A stretch of 55,221 nt of DNA, taken from assembly GCA_009786455.1 (NCBI GenBank), contig WQTD01000017.1, positions 1-55,221 on the forward strand, in the 5' to 3' direction. This DNA comes from Treponema sp. GTDB lineage: Bacteria; Spirochaetota; Spirochaetia; Treponematales; Breznakiellaceae. Shown here one piece after another: positions 8,140 through 16,913 of this stretch. Both the position numbers and the translations under genes were made by a program. Positions within the stretch are counted from its first letter, which is position 1, and each line of letters begins with the position of its first letter. Below the pieces are notes generated by a model. That model did not search any database. It saw only the letters and a list, made by a program, of their open reading frames with translations, and was not told where the DNA came from.

Positions 8140-9393
8140 TCATCCCAGAAAATATCTGCAGTCGATCCATTTTTTACGCGGGAATTCAGAACGCAGGCGC
8201 CTGTATTCTTCCCATGCAGTTACAAGGACAATAATGTCGCTCTCACTGCAAAGACTATTTTTATCTGTAAAATATTTTATGTTTTCAAAATGGTATAGAT
8301 CGTTAAATGTTTTATTTGCAGCCGGATCATGAACGTTTATATTTTTATAACCGTCTTTTTTTAACAAGGCGATTATCTTTGCCGAAGCGCTGTCCCTTAC
8401 ATCATCAGATTCAGGTTTGAAAGACAAGCCTAAAATGCCGATTTTTTCATTTTTATCCGCCGACGATTTTATTTTATCGGCAAAGAAGGAGGGCATCCCC
8501 TCGTTTACTTCAATCACTTTTTCAAGTATTTGCGGAGTAAAGCCGTACTGCTTTGCTTTTTCCGCCATGGCTAATGTATCTTTGGGCAGGCAGTATCCGC
8601 CGTAACCGCATCCCGGATAAATATAATCTGCGATGCCGGAATTTTTTAACCGTTTATCTTCATGTAAAATTCTAAACGCATGTCCCGTATCAATGTTTCC
8701 GATTTTGTCGCTTATCATTGACATCTCATTGGAAAAACTTATCATGGCGGCAAGCATGGTATTCGACAAATACTTGATAAACTCCGCGGTATTCAGGGAA
8801 ACAATATGCAGCGGCGCGTTAAACGGCTGATATATTATTTTTAATATCCTGCCGGCGCGTTCATCATTTGATCCGCAGACAATTCTGTCCGGTTTAATAA
8901 AATCATCCCAGCATTTTCCTTCGCGCAGAAATTCAGGGTTATTTGCAAGGGAAAAATTGCCGGAAATTTTCTTTACATGCAGGTAAGGCAGTATTTCATT
9001 CTGCGCCGTTCCAGGCGGCACAGTTGATTTTATTACCAGAACGCGGTAACGATTATCAGAAAGAACAGGAATAATACTGTCCAAAACGGAAAAAACAAAT
9101 GAAAGATCGGAAGAACCGTTTTCACTGCGCGGGGTGCCCACGCATAAAAATAATACATCGCTTTCTTTTGCGGCTTCAGCCGCGGTAGTAGCCGGAATGA
9201 AGTTTTTATTTAAATTGCGCGTTAGCGCTTCATCAAGTCCTGGTTCAAGAAACGGTAATTTCCCGTTTGAAATATTTTTAAGTCTGGATTCGTTTACATC
9301 AAATCCTCTTGTTAAAAAACCTTTTTCCGCAAATCCCAAAGCCGTTGTAAGACCTACAAATCCAAGACCGAAAACTCCGATGTTAAGCGTCAT
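8140..9393 (-). CDS. UDP-glucose 6-dehydrogenase family enzyme
   Basis: N-terminal NAD domain begins I-G-V-F-G-L-G-F-V-G-L. The conserved L-E-P-G-L-D-E, S-T-V-P-P-G-T and N-P-E-F-L-R-E-G segments follow. The catalytic cysteine lies in G-Y-G-G-Y-C-L-P-K-D at about residue 268 of the chosen start. The enzyme oxidises the C-6 hydroxyl of a nucleotide hexose to a carboxylate in two NAD steps. The start is the ATG at 9393, which overlaps the stop of the cytidylyltransferase (ATGA); the longer frame to 9432 lies entirely within that gene. Because its partner gene makes CDP-glucose, the substrate could be CDP-glucose rather than UDP-glucose. Confidence 0.85.
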   Translation of the reverse strand: MTLNIGVFGLGFVGLTTALGFAEKGFLTRGFDVNESRLKNISNGKLPFLEPGLDEALTRNLNKNFIPATTAAEAAKESDVLFLCVGTPRSENGSSDLSFVFSVLDSIIPVLSDNRYRVLVIKSTVPPGTAQNEILPYLHVKKISGNFSLANNPEFLREGKCWDDFIKPDRIVCGSNDERAGRILKIIYQPFNAPLHIVSLNTAEFIKYLSNTMLAAMISFSNEMSMISDKIGNIDTGHAFRILHEDKRLKNSGIADYIYPGCGYGGYCLPKDTLAMAEKAKQYGFTPQILEKVIEVNEGMPSFFADKIKSSADKNEKIGILGLSFKPESDDVRDSASAKIIALLKKDGYKNINVHDPAANKTFNDLYHFENIKYFTDKNSLCSESDIIVLVTAWEEYRRLRSEFPRKKWIDCRYFLG

Positions 9394-10169
9394 TTCTGCC
9401 AAAGAGCCCAGGGTGCGTATCCGTTTACCCACATGTCGGTTAATTCATTTTTATCGCGTAATGTGTCCATTGAACGCCAGAAGCCGGTATGTTTGTAAGC
9501 GTTCAGTTGTCCCGCCTCTGCAACTGATTCAAGAGGTTTTTTTTCAAGAATAGTGGGATTGCCTTCGCTTATATAATTAAAAAAGCTGGCTTCCATTATA
9601 AAAAACCCCCCGTTTATCCAAGAACCGTCCCCGGCAGGTTTTTCGGTAAACGAGCTTACCTTTCCGTCATTGTCAATTTCAATTGAACCGAAACGCCCTG
9701 TCGGCTGGACAGAGGTTAATGTTACAAGTTTCCGCGATTTTTCATGGGAACTTATCAGTTTTGGGATATTAATATCGCTTACGCCGTCTCCGTATGTAAG
9801 CATGAAACGTTCATTGCCGATGATGGCTTTTGCCTTTAAAAGACGCCCGCCTGTCATTGTGTCCTGCCCTGTATAAAGCATTGTTACTTTCCACGGCTCG
9901 GTGCGATGGTTGTGAATTTCAACAGAGTTATTGGACATATCAACTGTAATGTCAGAATAACGGGTATAATAATTTATAAAATATTCTTTTATTATATGTG
10001 ATTTATATCCTGTCAGAATGACAAATTCATTAAAACCCCAATACGAATAAATTTTCATTATGTGCCATAAAATGGGTCTTCCGCCGATCTCTACCATTGG
10101 CTTTGGAAGTAAATTTGTTTCTTCAGAAAGACGAGTGCCAAGACCGCCTGCAAGGATTACTGTTTTCAT
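9390..10169 (-). CDS. rfbF: Glucose-1-phosphate cytidylyltransferase
   Basis: Opens with the nucleotidyltransferase motif M-K-T-V-I-L-A-G-G-L-G-T-R-L-S-E-E-T and P-K-P-M-V-E-I-G-G-R-P-I-L, which in RfbF proteins follows this exact pattern. Other matches are T-Y-G-D-G-V-S-D (metal/sugar site), F-T-E-K-P near 177 and the C-terminal G-F-W-R-S-M-D-T-L-R-D. The length of 259 residues is normal. It makes CDP-glucose from CTP and glucose-1-phosphate in the cytoplasm. The ATG overlaps the wzt stop by four bases (ATGA), so the exporter and sugar genes are one transcript. Confidence in the function is high. Confidence 0.92.
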   Translation of the reverse strand: MKTVILAGGLGTRLSEETNLLPKPMVEIGGRPILWHIMKIYSYWGFNEFVILTGYKSHIIKEYFINYYTRYSDITVDMSNNSVEIHNHRTEPWKVTMLYTGQDTMTGGRLLKAKAIIGNERFMLTYGDGVSDINIPKLISSHEKSRKLVTLTSVQPTGRFGSIEIDNDGKVSSFTEKPAGDGSWINGGFFIMEASFFNYISEGNPTILEKKPLESVAEAGQLNAYKHTGFWRSMDTLRDKNELTDMWVNGYAPWALWQK

Positions 10170-10912
10170 GCGTTCACCAAAGCTCTTTTGTTTATATAAT
10201 CAAGGTATTCGCTGTGAACATCAGAAGGAGAGCCGTGTTTACGGACAAATCCTCCGTCTATCCATATGCTTCTTTCGCATAATTTTTCTATTTGTTCAAG
10301 GCTGTGCGAAACTATTACGATTGTTATTCCGCTTTCTTTAATATCACGCATTTTATTAAAGCACTTAATTTGAAAGCCGGCGTCTCCTACCGCGAGGATT
10401 TCATCAACAAGCAGAACATCGGCGTCAACATGGATGGCGACAGAAAACGCAAGCCGCGTATACATCCCGGATGAATATGTGCGTACAGGATTGTCAATAA
10501 ACTCGCGGATTTCCGAAAAATCAATTATCTGCTCAACGCGCCTGTCTATTTCCCTGCGCGTTAAACCAAAGATGGAAGCGTTAATATAAATATTTTCCTT
10601 GCCGCTCATGTCGGGGTGAAAACCCGCGCCAAGCTCTATAAGGCTTGATATCCGCCCTTTTATTTCTATACTGCCTTTATCGGGATACATTATCTGCGTC
10701 ATCAGTTTCAATAACGTGCTTTTTCCGCAGCCGTTTTGTCCGATTATCCCGATTGCTTCGCCTTTTTCTACTTCAAAGCTGATGTCATTTAACACCCATC
10801 TGTCTTCATAATGGCTGCGGTTTTTAAAAAGTATTTTTTCTTTTAAACTGTAGGTTCTGTCATAATAAATCTTGAATTTTTTCGCGACATTTTCCGCTGT
10901 TATCACAGCCAC
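10166..10912 (-). CDS. wzt: Polysaccharide ABC exporter, ATP-binding subunit
   Basis: Contains Walker A G-Q-N-G-C-G-K-S-T, the signature Y-S-S-G-M and Walker B V-L-L-V-D-E, plus the I-S-S-L-I-E-L-G-A-G-F-H-P-D-M-S-G segment typical of Wzt/TagH/KpsT exporters. At 248 residues it lacks the C-terminal glycan-binding domain of long Wzt proteins, so it resembles KpsT or TagH in layout. It powers export of the lipid-linked polymer with Wzm. The GTG start shares one base with the wzm stop and has GAGG seven bases upstream. Confidence 0.9.
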   Translation of the reverse strand: MAVITAENVAKKFKIYYDRTYSLKEKILFKNRSHYEDRWVLNDISFEVEKGEAIGIIGQNGCGKSTLLKLMTQIMYPDKGSIEIKGRISSLIELGAGFHPDMSGKENIYINASIFGLTRREIDRRVEQIIDFSEIREFIDNPVRTYSSGMYTRLAFSVAIHVDADVLLVDEILAVGDAGFQIKCFNKMRDIKESGITIVIVSHSLEQIEKLCERSIWIDGGFVRKHGSPSDVHSEYLDYINKRALVNA

Positions 10913-11694
10913 TACAGCACCTCTGCAAAACGTCTTTTTAATCTGCCGAAAATTAAAATACCGAAAATTAATATTACAATTCCGAATATTGCTGCGTGAA
11001 TCATCGTAAACATCTGGGGTACTTTCCCGTAATACAAAATGTCACGGTAAGCGTTAATAACCGGGGTCATGGGGTTAAGCATAAAAATTGGCATTAATTC
11101 ATCGGGAACAAGGGTAATCGGATACAATATCGGAGTTAAAAACTGCCATGCCATTGTAAGAATTCCCATAATGTGCTGCAGATCGCGGAAATATACGGTT
11201 ACGGCGGAAACCATAAAACATACTCCCAGCGCCATAATGTATTCCACTGCCATGATAACAGGTAAATAGAAAAACGCAACAATGTTTAATTGAATGCCGG
11301 AAACAAGAACAACGGCTATTACTACAACAAAGCAGTATAACATGTTTATAAAACTGCTTGTAACAAAATAAATCGGTATTACTTCCCGCGGAAAATGTAT
11401 TTTAACGATAAGATTTTTTTCATTGACTATAACTCCGGCTCCGGCGGACAGGCACGACGCGAAAAAGAGCCATGGCACCAGGGCGACAAAAAGGAAGAGA
11501 TAAAATTTTTCTATATTCGCACGCATGATGACTGAAAAAACCAGCGTGTATACAAGAAGCTGAAGAAGCGGATTTAAAAATGTCCATAGAAAACCCAATA
11601 CCGAGCCTTTATAACGCCCCCGTAAATCCTTTCTCACAAGGCTTGCTATCATTTCCCTGTAGGCGTATATCTCGTTAAATAATTTTATGTTCAA
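10912..11694 (-). CDS. wzm: Polysaccharide ABC exporter, membrane subunit
   Basis: An ABC-2 type permease with six predicted membrane segments. The amphipathic start L-V-R-K-D-L-R-G-R-Y-K-G-S is followed by L-G-F-L-W-T-F-L-N-P-L, the usual entry of Wzm/TagG/KpsM proteins. It forms the channel that moves the polymer across the inner membrane with the adjacent ATPase. The start is a TTG at 11694 with AGGA six bases upstream, eight bases after the Omp85-like gene stop. The tight spacing ties the outer-membrane barrel gene to the exporter. Confidence 0.9.
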   Translation of the reverse strand: MNIKLFNEIYAYREMIASLVRKDLRGRYKGSVLGFLWTFLNPLLQLLVYTLVFSVIMRANIEKFYLFLFVALVPWLFFASCLSAGAGVIVNEKNLIVKIHFPREVIPIYFVTSSFINMLYCFVVVIAVVLVSGIQLNIVAFFYLPVIMAVEYIMALGVCFMVSAVTVYFRDLQHIMGILTMAWQFLTPILYPITLVPDELMPIFMLNPMTPVINAYRDILYYGKVPQMFTMIHAAIFGIVILIFGILIFGRLKRRFAEVL

Positions 11695-11702
11695 AAGAAA
11701 TC

Positions 11703-13325
11703 CTAAAAATGAAAATCGGTTCCGATATATATTTCGTATTTTCCCGCTGTAGAACGGTTATATCCACCCTGCACGGCGTTAGCTGATTGTTCCTTGTTTG
11801 TTAAATTAAGATATGCGCCTATCCGCAGATGCAGTGAACGGACTAAATGCGGAAAAAAGATCGCCTCAAGACCGCCGGAAACAAGAAAATTGTTCAGGCT
11901 TAGGGATGTCTGATGGACAGGATGATGAAAAACGGCAATGTCAAAAACAGGACTTAAATGAAGATCAAAATTAAAATATCTGAAAAACTCCACGCCGAAC
12001 CATTCCGCAGGTTTCGCTTTTAATACCTTTACAGGGAAATCCATGTTAAATGAAATCATGAAATTTGCATTAACATTGCTGTCGGGAATGCCGCGCATTA
12101 CATCTCCAGCTTCGGTATGAATGTCAGAGAACAACCAGTGGCGGTACAGAAATCGGCAGGATAAGCCAATAAAAGCATCTGCAAAAATAAAATGACCTGT
12201 CATGTTTAGCTGGATATTGGTATGCCATGGATTGGTTTTGTAATGTTTTTCCCTGAAATAATAGGCGTATGCATTCCTGATATTTACAGATAGTCCGTTT
12301 TTAAAATCGTCCTTCCAGTCTATTCTGCCGAATCCAAGAGAGTGTCCAAAATACAATATCGGGAATGCCTTTAGATCATGTACATGCCCTGTTTCACACT
12401 CAGTTGTCAGCGGCCATGGAGACAGTGAATGCGGAATTGACGCGTTGATATACGGGACATAATGAATCTGCCCGTACCTGCCCGCTTCCACGCCTGTAGG
12501 TATTATCCAGTCTACAGAAGGATTGCTGGATAAATATAATCCTCGATGCGTATCACCGTAATGCTCTTTATCCGCGTCATCATATTCCTGATTAACAAAA
12601 AGCGATTCGCGGAAACCCGCGACAACGGTAGTCTTTCCTAAAGGCAGATTAACAGATAAACCGGCGGTATTTTTATAATACCATTGTTCGTCAAAATGAG
12701 GTTTATATTCAACATTATTACTGAAGACAAAATTCCAGCCCAGATCGAGAAACCTGAAAGGAGTGTCTGTATCAAGCATGAATGAATAATAGTTTCTTCC
12801 CTGTAAATCACGTCTGTAACCTATATCAAAACGCAGCGGCATCAACGTGCCGAAAAAATTATAGTCCCTTACGTTAAGCGTAACCCTAACCCCCGAATTT
12901 GTGTTAAAATGCGGACGGGGAAGGGCAAGAATGTTCCATGAGTCTTTTGCGGTAACCGCAAGATCAACAGGATATTTTCCGTCTGTGTTTATTTCGCCTA
13001 CGGTAAATTCAATACCGGCGCTTTGCAGGGCTCTCTGGTTATAAAGAAGCTGCTGTTTATCCTGAACATATTTAACAAGGTTATGATAACCTGTTATCTC
13101 ATCTCCCCTGTTAATTTCTCCCTTGTCCAGAAGCGCAAACTGACGCGTAATTCCCGTTATGTGAAAATCAACGGAATTGATAAAAAAAACCGAGTTTTCA
13201 TCGTATAAAACATGGACGGAATCCGTATATTCAGGAGAATCAACAGCATCTTCCGTTTCTTCCTGTGAAAAAGCAAAATGGATCAACAAAACGAAAAACA
13301 CAGGAAGAAAGGCAAATACTTTCAA
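11703..13325 (-). CDS. Outer-membrane beta-barrel with one POTRA-like domain (Omp85-like)
   Basis: A signal peptide (residues 1-20, ending F-A-F-S) is followed by a short linker. Residues about 47-130 have the POTRA pattern: a strand entering I-T-G-I-T-R, helix, G-E-I-N-R-G-D, L-V-K-Y-V and Q-Q-L-L-Y-N-Q-R-A-L, ending in V-D-L-A-V-T-A-K-D-S-W. The remaining 400 residues alternate aromatic and polar residues and end in F-H-F, as expected for a barrel with a terminal aromatic. I infer a small Omp85/TamA-like protein. Its place directly before wzm suggests a role in placing the polymer or a linked protein at the outer membrane. The start is TTG at 13325 with weak GGA upstream. Confidence 0.65.
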   Translation of the reverse strand: MKVFAFLPVFFVLLIHFAFSQEETEDAVDSPEYTDSVHVLYDENSVFFINSVDFHITGITRQFALLDKGEINRGDEITGYHNLVKYVQDKQQLLYNQRALQSAGIEFTVGEINTDGKYPVDLAVTAKDSWNILALPRPHFNTNSGVRVTLNVRDYNFFGTLMPLRFDIGYRRDLQGRNYYSFMLDTDTPFRFLDLGWNFVFSNNVEYKPHFDEQWYYKNTAGLSVNLPLGKTTVVAGFRESLFVNQEYDDADKEHYGDTHRGLYLSSNPSVDWIIPTGVEAGRYGQIHYVPYINASIPHSLSPWPLTTECETGHVHDLKAFPILYFGHSLGFGRIDWKDDFKNGLSVNIRNAYAYYFREKHYKTNPWHTNIQLNMTGHFIFADAFIGLSCRFLYRHWLFSDIHTEAGDVMRGIPDSNVNANFMISFNMDFPVKVLKAKPAEWFGVEFFRYFNFDLHLSPVFDIAVFHHPVHQTSLSLNNFLVSGGLEAIFFPHLVRSLHLRIGAYLNLTNKEQSANAVQGGYNRSTAGKYEIYIGTDFHF

Positions 13326-13526
13326 TAATTTAATCCATCAGGCAAAAATCAACCTTTCCGGAGGAAAAACCGGAAAAAAAGCGAGGTATTTTGAACCTGT
13401 CTGACCTTCATAAACTGTCAGACGGACGTTATATTCAAAGGCGGCCGTAACACGCTCCATGAATATATCGTTTTATTTCATTAATTTAGTATTTTTAGGC
13501 ATCTTATTCAAGAGTAGACTGGAATT

Positions 13527-14387
13527 TTATTCAGACAGGAGAAAAACATTTTCCTCAATGTTATTTATGAGGGCGTTTTTTGAGAATTCGCTTATATCAG
13601 TCTTGTTTTCCAGAAATGTTTTCCAGTTTTCAATAAAATCATGAGCCGTTTTTCTGTGTAATGGAAGTATTTTACCGTTTAATATGTCTTCTCCGTTCCT
13701 GTTTCGCAGGATTTTAGCGGTTTTATACACAATTCTGATGTCAGTTAATACGTTTTTTTGCGCTTTTGCCAGAAAAACCAGCACTTCACTGCTAAAAATA
13801 TCATTTCTGTAGAATTTTTTGTATATTGAATAGTCCCAATGATGCAAAGGCAGCCTGATTCGGGTCAATAATTCCTGATTTTGAAGATCAGTATGCTCAT
13901 CTGCGGAATGAAAGCGTGAAGCCGATACCCACCTGGTATTATGAGTGTTCCGCAGTTCATATTGGGCGTCAAGCGCAGTCAGAGGAGCGGGTAAATCGTA
14001 CATATGGGAAGTGGAACACAGATTTCCGCCGACAGTCGCAATATTTCTGACCTGAACGCCTGCGATATTATCCGCGCAGGTGCGTAAAATTTCAGGGACT
14101 ATTTTTCCAAGTCTTAAAATCCTGTTTATTTTTACCATCGCGCCGATTTCAAGATAATGTTCCGTTCTTGTTATCCTGTTTAGCTCTTCAAGATTATCAA
14201 GGCAAAGGACTACTCCGGGAAGATTGATGATATTGTTTCCCTGTTTCCTGATTAGATCGCTTCCTCCGGCAAATGGGACTGCTTTCGGAAAATGGTTCCA
14301 TACGGAGAACAGTTCATTGAACGACTCTGGGTAAAAAATCTGGTCAGGAAGCGTGTCCACACAGCCTCTTCTGCCTGAGATCGGCAA
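13527..14387 (-). CDS. Molybdenum hydroxylase FAD subunit (XdhB/CoxM type)
   Basis: FAD-binding domain of the xanthine dehydrogenase/CO dehydrogenase family: the V-P-F-A-G-G-S-D-L-I loop near residue 38 binds the pyrophosphate, and V-R-N-I-A-T-V-G-G-N-L-C-S is the second FAD signature. It passes electrons from the 2Fe-2S subunit to NAD or another acceptor. The frame starts at 14387, 44 bases inside the 2Fe-2S gene, but a GTG at 14360 just before the domain is also possible. At 286 residues it is of usual length. A 200-base gap follows before the Omp85-like gene. Confidence 0.85.
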   Translation of the reverse strand: MPISGRRGCVDTLPDQIFYPESFNELFSVWNHFPKAVPFAGGSDLIRKQGNNIINLPGVVLCLDNLEELNRITRTEHYLEIGAMVKINRILRLGKIVPEILRTCADNIAGVQVRNIATVGGNLCSTSHMYDLPAPLTALDAQYELRNTHNTRWVSASRFHSADEHTDLQNQELLTRIRLPLHHWDYSIYKKFYRNDIFSSEVLVFLAKAQKNVLTDIRIVYKTAKILRNRNGEDILNGKILPLHRKTAHDFIENWKTFLENKTDISEFSKNALINNIEENVFLLSE

Positions 14388-14829
14388 TTATATTTACGGC
14401 TTTTATGAGTCTTTCTGAATTTGTGCACCGGCATTTAATCCCTGAAAATCCCTTTAAAATCTCTTCCTTTGACGGAGCGCCGATATACGAAAGAAGAGCT
14501 TCCGTGCACAGGACTTTTCCAGCTTCGCAGTAGCCGCAATTTCCTGTATGCGCGTTAATGAATCCGTTCATTATTTCTTCATATTCGATTGTCTGTGAAA
14601 AACCCTCTATTGTGATTATTTCGCTGTTCTTGATTTTAAAAGCGGGAATCAGGCAGGCGGGACTTACCATACCGTTAAATAAAACCGAACAGGAGCCGCA
14701 TTGACCTGTCAGGCAGCCGGCTTTTGCGTTTAACAGTCCGAATTGTCCGCGTAAGATATCGATAAGCCTTATGCCGGCGCCGCAGCGGACAACTACATCT
14801 TCTCCGTTTAAAATAAAATTAATTGTCAT
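14344..14829 (-). CDS. Molybdenum hydroxylase 2Fe-2S subunit (XdhC/CoxS type)
   Basis: Two iron-sulfur sites are visible. The plant-type ferredoxin site has C39, C44, C47 and C59 (C-L-T-G-Q-C-G-S-C). The second, helical site has C98, C101, C133 and C135 (G-N-C-G-Y-C and K-C-R-C-T). The length of 161 residues is normal. It carries electrons from the molybdenum centre to FAD. The ATG overlaps the stop of the molybdopterin subunit by four bases, so the three subunits are translated together. Confidence 0.92.
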   Translation of the reverse strand: MTINFILNGEDVVVRCGAGIRLIDILRGQFGLLNAKAGCLTGQCGSCSVLFNGMVSPACLIPAFKIKNSEIITIEGFSQTIEYEEIMNGFINAHTGNCGYCEAGKVLCTEALLSYIGAPSKEEILKGFSGIKCRCTNSERLIKAVNIIADLRQKRLCGHAS

Positions 14830-16913
14830 TTAACGCCCGCCTGGGTTTCTGATCTTTTATGGCGTACCATTTCCCATATATCTTTTCTTTTTAAGGGGAT
14901 TGAAATAAAACTGTAATCCATTGCCTGGGAGACAGCCTGCATAAAAGCCGCAGGAACACATGTAAACGGAAGTTCTCCTATTCCCCTTGTTTCGCCGCTG
15001 TCGTCCGGAATAAAATCAATATGTATCGGCGGAATGTCGGCAGGGGAGGGTATTGAAAAATTGTAGTATTGATTTTCCGGCAGCGTTCCGTTTATATATT
15101 CGATATTTTCGGTATATGCCCAGCCTAGCGCCTGCGCCGCTCCTCGCGTAAGACTTCTCTTCGCCCTGTTAGCTGAAATGATCCTTCCGCCTGCGATTCC
15201 CATCCATACGCCGCGTATTTTGGGAATGCACTCTACGATGTCAATTGATACTTCGACAACAGCGCACGCATATCCCGGTTTTAAAAAAACGCCTGTATCC
15301 ATATACGCGGATGCAATAACGCCGTTTAAAAGGCTGCCGCTTGAAGGTTTGCTGCAGCGGCGAACAGTTAAAGGCAAAGGCGATTTTCCCTTCTGCTTTT
15401 TAATTGCAAGGCAGCATTTCTCTACAAGTTTTGTTACCGCCGTTATGTTACGTGAAGAGCAGGAAGGACCGCAATCAGGAGAGTTTTCAGTAATCAGGCG
15501 AATCATGCCTTGTTTCATTGGAATGATCTCCATAGCGGCTTTTTCCCAAATTTTTACGTAATCCTCTGAACTGCAAAGGCTTGTTCTTATTTCAAGAACG
15601 CCTTCTTTTGTCAGCGTCGCTTCAACATTACAGGAGCTTCTGTCATATAACATTCCGTTTCCCTGAAACCCGACGGCAATTCCAATTCCGCGCGGGTTTT
15701 CTCCTTTTTCCGGAATTCTTTCCCTGTAATTCTGACGCAATAACTCATATGATGTCCATTTCCTGTAATAATCACCGGATTTAGCTGTCAGATCGATCAA
15801 ATTATTAGTGTCGATTTGGTTTTTACACGTAATTATGTGATTTTTCCGCCATATCGCAGGATCTTGTTTAATCTTATCTGCAATTTGCGATACATGACGT
15901 TCAATCGCAAAGAATCCCTGCGAAAGCCCAAATCCGGAAAACGGTCCCTGCGGCGGGATATTTGAATTTACGGCATGCGCTTCTAATTTTAAATTGTCAA
16001 TCCGGTAATTTCCGATAACGCCAAGGCACATTAGATCAAGAATTTCATTATCATTAACCGAATGAGCGCCCATGTTGATGTTAATCAAAATTTCCGCTCC
16101 TGTAATATTCCCGTTGTTGTCAAAATTGCTTGTAATATCGATATTTGATTTGCAACGTTTCGGCGAATATTTAAAATCATCAACCCTGTTAAGAATGAGT
16201 CGGACAGGTTTTTTTGTAAGATATGTTCCAAGCGCGGCATGACATGCGATAAGCGACGGAAACCATAATTTTCCGTCCATGTGCAGGCTTAAAGCGGAAG
16301 GTTCCATGGAAATCATGGATTGATCCACAGCCAATACGCGGGACACGGAACGTTTTACATGATACGGCCATTGGGTCGCCGTTTTTACAACAAGCGTTTT
16401 ACCCGCCTGTTTTTTTTTATCTGATGTTTTGGAATACCACGTTATCGCTCCAGACGGTTCAGCGTACCATTGATCCTGAATTCCCGTTTCATAGCTGCAT
16501 GTAAATGTTTCCCCTGTTTTTTCACCGCAGTTTCCGATATTGATTTCCCTGACGATTCCGTTCGCATTATCTGCTCTGACGCCGTCAATCAAAAAAAACG
16601 GAATTTCTTCATCGGCGGCAACATTGATCATCGCCGCAAGTTCTTCTAGTTTTATTTTGTCAGGACCAAAAATAACGGCAACAGGTTCTCCCGCGTAGGA
16701 AAGTTTTCCGTCAGCAAGGACAGGCATGGCTGTTTCTTCGAATCTGTTTTCACCGGGAATATGCTTTGCCGTGACAACAGTGTAGTGATCCGGCAGTTTT
16801 GGCAGTACCAGATATTTCAAATAACCCTTTGCAACAGGGGATCTTATTGTAACTCCGTATAAAAGATTCTGCGGATAAATATCTTCCAGATAGACTGAAC
16901 TGTCTATTTGCAT
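14826..16913 (-). CDS. Molybdenum hydroxylase molybdopterin-binding subunit
   Basis: A 695-residue subunit of the xanthine dehydrogenase/aldehyde oxidase family with an a/b-hammerhead start and a C-terminal catalytic Glu647 in G-I-G-E-L-P-F-T. The segment that usually reads A-F-R-G-F-G-G-P-Q is here G-P-F-S-G-F-G-L-S-Q, losing the conserved arginine. The protein is somewhat shorter than typical members (about 750 residues or more). Substrate is therefore uncertain; xanthine is not assured. The gene overlaps the capD-like gene by ten bases (ATG inside its last codons), which ties this redox enzyme to the polysaccharide operon. Molybdenum cofactor genes are not present in the window. Confidence 0.8.
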   Translation of the reverse strand: MQIDSSVYLEDIYPQNLLYGVTIRSPVAKGYLKYLVLPKLPDHYTVVTAKHIPGENRFEETAMPVLADGKLSYAGEPVAVIFGPDKIKLEELAAMINVAADEEIPFFLIDGVRADNANGIVREINIGNCGEKTGETFTCSYETGIQDQWYAEPSGAITWYSKTSDKKKQAGKTLVVKTATQWPYHVKRSVSRVLAVDQSMISMEPSALSLHMDGKLWFPSLIACHAALGTYLTKKPVRLILNRVDDFKYSPKRCKSNIDITSNFDNNGNITGAEILININMGAHSVNDNEILDLMCLGVIGNYRIDNLKLEAHAVNSNIPPQGPFSGFGLSQGFFAIERHVSQIADKIKQDPAIWRKNHIITCKNQIDTNNLIDLTAKSGDYYRKWTSYELLRQNYRERIPEKGENPRGIGIAVGFQGNGMLYDRSSCNVEATLTKEGVLEIRTSLCSSEDYVKIWEKAAMEIIPMKQGMIRLITENSPDCGPSCSSRNITAVTKLVEKCCLAIKKQKGKSPLPLTVRRCSKPSSGSLLNGVIASAYMDTGVFLKPGYACAVVEVSIDIVECIPKIRGVWMGIAGGRIISANRAKRSLTRGAAQALGWAYTENIEYINGTLPENQYYNFSIPSPADIPPIHIDFIPDDSGETRGIGELPFTCVPAAFMQAVSQAMDYSFISIPLKRKDIWEMVRHKRSETQAGVK

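Noticed and set aside
9393-9432. Extra N-terminal residues of the nucleotide-sugar dehydrogenase
   Set aside because: They lie within the end of rfbF, add no family sequence, and the ATGA overlap start is standard.
13370-13423. Hairpins (CCGG and GTCTGAC/GTCAGAC) between the hydroxylase and barrel genes as terminators or antiterminator RNA sites
   Set aside because: No T run follows on the coding strand, and the arms are short; there is not enough to call either function.
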